This document shows positions 62,917 through 64,000 of a stretch of DNA of 64,000 bases, one piece after another. The stretch spans positions 1 to 64,000 of the forward strand of contig JAFAGR010000096.1 in NCBI GenBank assembly GCA_023422565.1, written 5' to 3'. The notes beneath the pieces are model-generated. The model ran no database searches. It was not told the DNA's origin and was given only the letters and a program-made list of their open reading frames with translations. Position 1 is the stretch's first letter. Each line of letters begins with the position of its first letter. Made by a program: the position numbers and the translations under genes. The DNA comes from Bacteroidota bacterium (GTDB lineage Bacteria > Bacteroidota > Bacteroidia > Chitinophagales > Chitinophagaceae).

Positions 62917-63969
62917 TTATTTTGAGGAATCAGGCTTTTCAGAATTCCTGATCTGTTCCTGCATTTGCTGTTGCACCTGGCTTTGTATCTGCTGCAATTG
63001 CATAGCCTCCCTTCTCTTTTTCATTTCCTCTTCCATTCTTATTCTGCCCTGCTCCCGGTTCAATGCATCTACAACTTCAATATCGAAGATGAGTACAGAA
63101 TATGGTGGTATATCACTTCCCGCTCCACGGCTGCCGTAAGCAAGGTTTGATGGAATATAAAATTTTCCTTTTGAGCCTTTTTTCATCATAAGCAACCCAT
63201 CTCTCCATCCGGTAATTACGCCCTGCCCGAGGCTCGGGTCGTTTGTAAGATTCACGTAAAATGGTTCGGGATGATTAAATGAAGGGTCGGTGTTACTGTC
63301 GAAAACTTTGCCATCGAGTGTTCTGCCTGTGTAATTAACCACAGCAATGTTAGATGTGTCAAGCAAATTGCCGGTGCCCTCCTGCTGTATTTCAACATAC
63401 ATTCCCAAAGGACTTTTACTTACTTTAATATTATTCTTTTTAAAATGATCCTGTAATTTCTGCTCATCAATTGCCAATTGTTCCTGGTCTTTTTTATTTT
63501 GAATTTCCAGCGCTTTCGTCATGGCCACCTGCCTTGCGCTGTCGGCCTGCGCTTCAGTTTTGTAAACATTCAGGAGTTTGATTGTAGTAATCAGGAAATG
63601 ACCTTTCTTAATAAAGGGCGGCATTCCGGCGGGGTCGGCTTTAAACATGCTGTCGCTTAAAATTCTGATCACCACACTATCGCCCACGCTCATCTGCTTT
63701 AAAATATTATAAAACGGGCGAGGCAGTGAAGTGGTGTCTAACACTTCAGTTGCCGGCAGCGAACTTCTTGTATCATGGATAGAAGAATCTTTTCTGCCGG
63801 TACGGTAGAAGCGGCCCACATGCATTTCTAAAAAATCTCCATGAGCCACCTTCGGGCCCTTACCTGATGAAATGATCTTGTACTCAAGCCCTTCCTCTCC
63901 TTTTTTAAATGATTCCTGGCATGAAACCAAAGCAACTGCCAGCACAATGAACATTGAAAATTTACGCAT
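62917..63969 (-). CDS. FKBP-type peptidyl-prolyl isomerase lipoprotein
   Basis: A 350-residue lipoprotein (MRKFSMFIVLAVALVSCQES, cysteine 17). There are two FKBP regions: a degenerate N-terminal one (~30-135, GDFLEMHVGRFYRTGRKDS) and a standard one (~190-305) with VVNYTGRTLDGKVFDSN, GVITGWRDGLLMMKKGSKGKFYIP and LAYGSRGAGSDIPPYSVLIFDIEV. The C-terminal 45 residues are a Gln/Glu/Lys-rich helix. It acts as a folding catalyst in the periplasm; double-FKBP lipoproteins are common in Bacteroidota, some tied to gliding (GldI), but that link is not shown here. 31 bases remain to the window end. Confidence 0.92.
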   Translation of the reverse strand: MRKFSMFIVLAVALVSCQESFKKGEEGLEYKIISSGKGPKVAHGDFLEMHVGRFYRTGRKDSSIHDTRSSLPATEVLDTTSLPRPFYNILKQMSVGDSVVIRILSDSMFKADPAGMPPFIKKGHFLITTIKLLNVYKTEAQADSARQVAMTKALEIQNKKDQEQLAIDEQKLQDHFKKNNIKVSKSPLGMYVEIQQEGTGNLLDTSNIAVVNYTGRTLDGKVFDSNTDPSFNHPEPFYVNLTNDPSLGQGVITGWRDGLLMMKKGSKGKFYIPSNLAYGSRGAGSDIPPYSVLIFDIEVVDALNREQGRIRMEEEMKKRREAMQLQQIQSQVQQQMQEQIRNSEKPDSSK

Positions 63970-64000
63970 TGTTGTTATTATGTATGTTTAGAATTGATAT

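Noticed and set aside
1..64000. tRNA, rRNA, insertion sequences, prophage, toxin-antitoxin or restriction systems
   Set aside because: I looked for tRNA arms, transposase and integrase motifs, terminal repeats and defence-family domains and found none that I can support. The EVE-domain protein is sometimes linked to modified-base systems but here sits in a housekeeping run.

Overview
The window is a chromosomal stretch of a Bacteroidota bacterium, most likely from the Chitinophagales/Sphingobacteriales side. The evidence is the content: a 285-residue primary sigma factor of the Bacteroidota type, a type IX secretion (T9SS) C-terminal sorting domain, phylum-typical families (PUR-type DUF3276, DUF3822, DUF1599, BT_3928-like DoxX protein, DUF4349, DUF1835), promoters with the phylum-specific -7 box TAnnTTTG, few obvious Shine-Dalgarno sequences, and several TTG/GTG starts. 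I see no tRNA, rRNA, CRISPR array, phage or insertion sequence. It reads as core genome: 53 protein genes, tightly packed, with every intergenic gap under 300 bases.

Layout. 1-4.5 kb: topoisomerase IV (parE, cut by the window start, then two small genes, then parC). 4.5-11.2 kb: a T9SS-secreted protein, a membrane coiled-coil protein, a single-domain HD alarmone-hydrolase-like protein, acylphosphatase, a secreted vWA protein and a 5'-nucleotidase-like lipoprotein. 11.3-24.4 kb: the most distinctive region. A PAS histidine kinase and a fused trehalose-6-phosphate synthase/phosphatase read rightward; facing them a putative operon runs giant poly-HAMP hybrid kinase (2131 residues, eleven 92-residue units), then a receiver-kinase protein, then a GH15 glycosidase. 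24.5-38.8 kb: ABC exporter, PUR protein, pgi, threonine aldolase, rpoD, trxB-folB-TPR, a MATE pump, DUF3822-rsmD-5-formyl-THF ligase-lpxK and a DEAD-box helicase. 39-50 kb: gyrA, saccharopine-dehydrogenase-like enzyme, sirtuin, DUF4349 lipoprotein, pdhA-TPR-ribH-(Fe-S)-EVE, recF and DUF721. 50-64 kb: TraB/GumN lipoprotein, UbiD decarboxylase, pdhB, thiolase, ABC exporter, PepSY-like lipoprotein, YqaE-type protein, orphan DppB-like permease, the BT_3928-DUF1599 pair facing folP, and an FKBP lipoprotein.

How it fits together. Housekeeping dominates: DNA topology (parE, parC, gyrA, recF), transcription (rpoD), folate (folB, folP, formyl-THF ligase), lipid A (lpxK), riboflavin (ribH), pyruvate oxidation (pdhA, pdhB) and redox (trxB). 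The 11-24 kb block stands out as a possible stress system. A kinase of the same design as the fungal osmosensor Nik1/Os-1 lies beside trehalose synthesis and a GH15 enzyme that could act on trehalose or glucans. That functional link is inference from layout and family knowledge.

The other notable items are: perfect -7 boxes only 4-23 bases from many start codons; a compact structured non-coding element at about 59129-59214; paired DnaA-box-like motifs in two intergenic regions; and terminator hairpins embedded in the ends of coding sequences.
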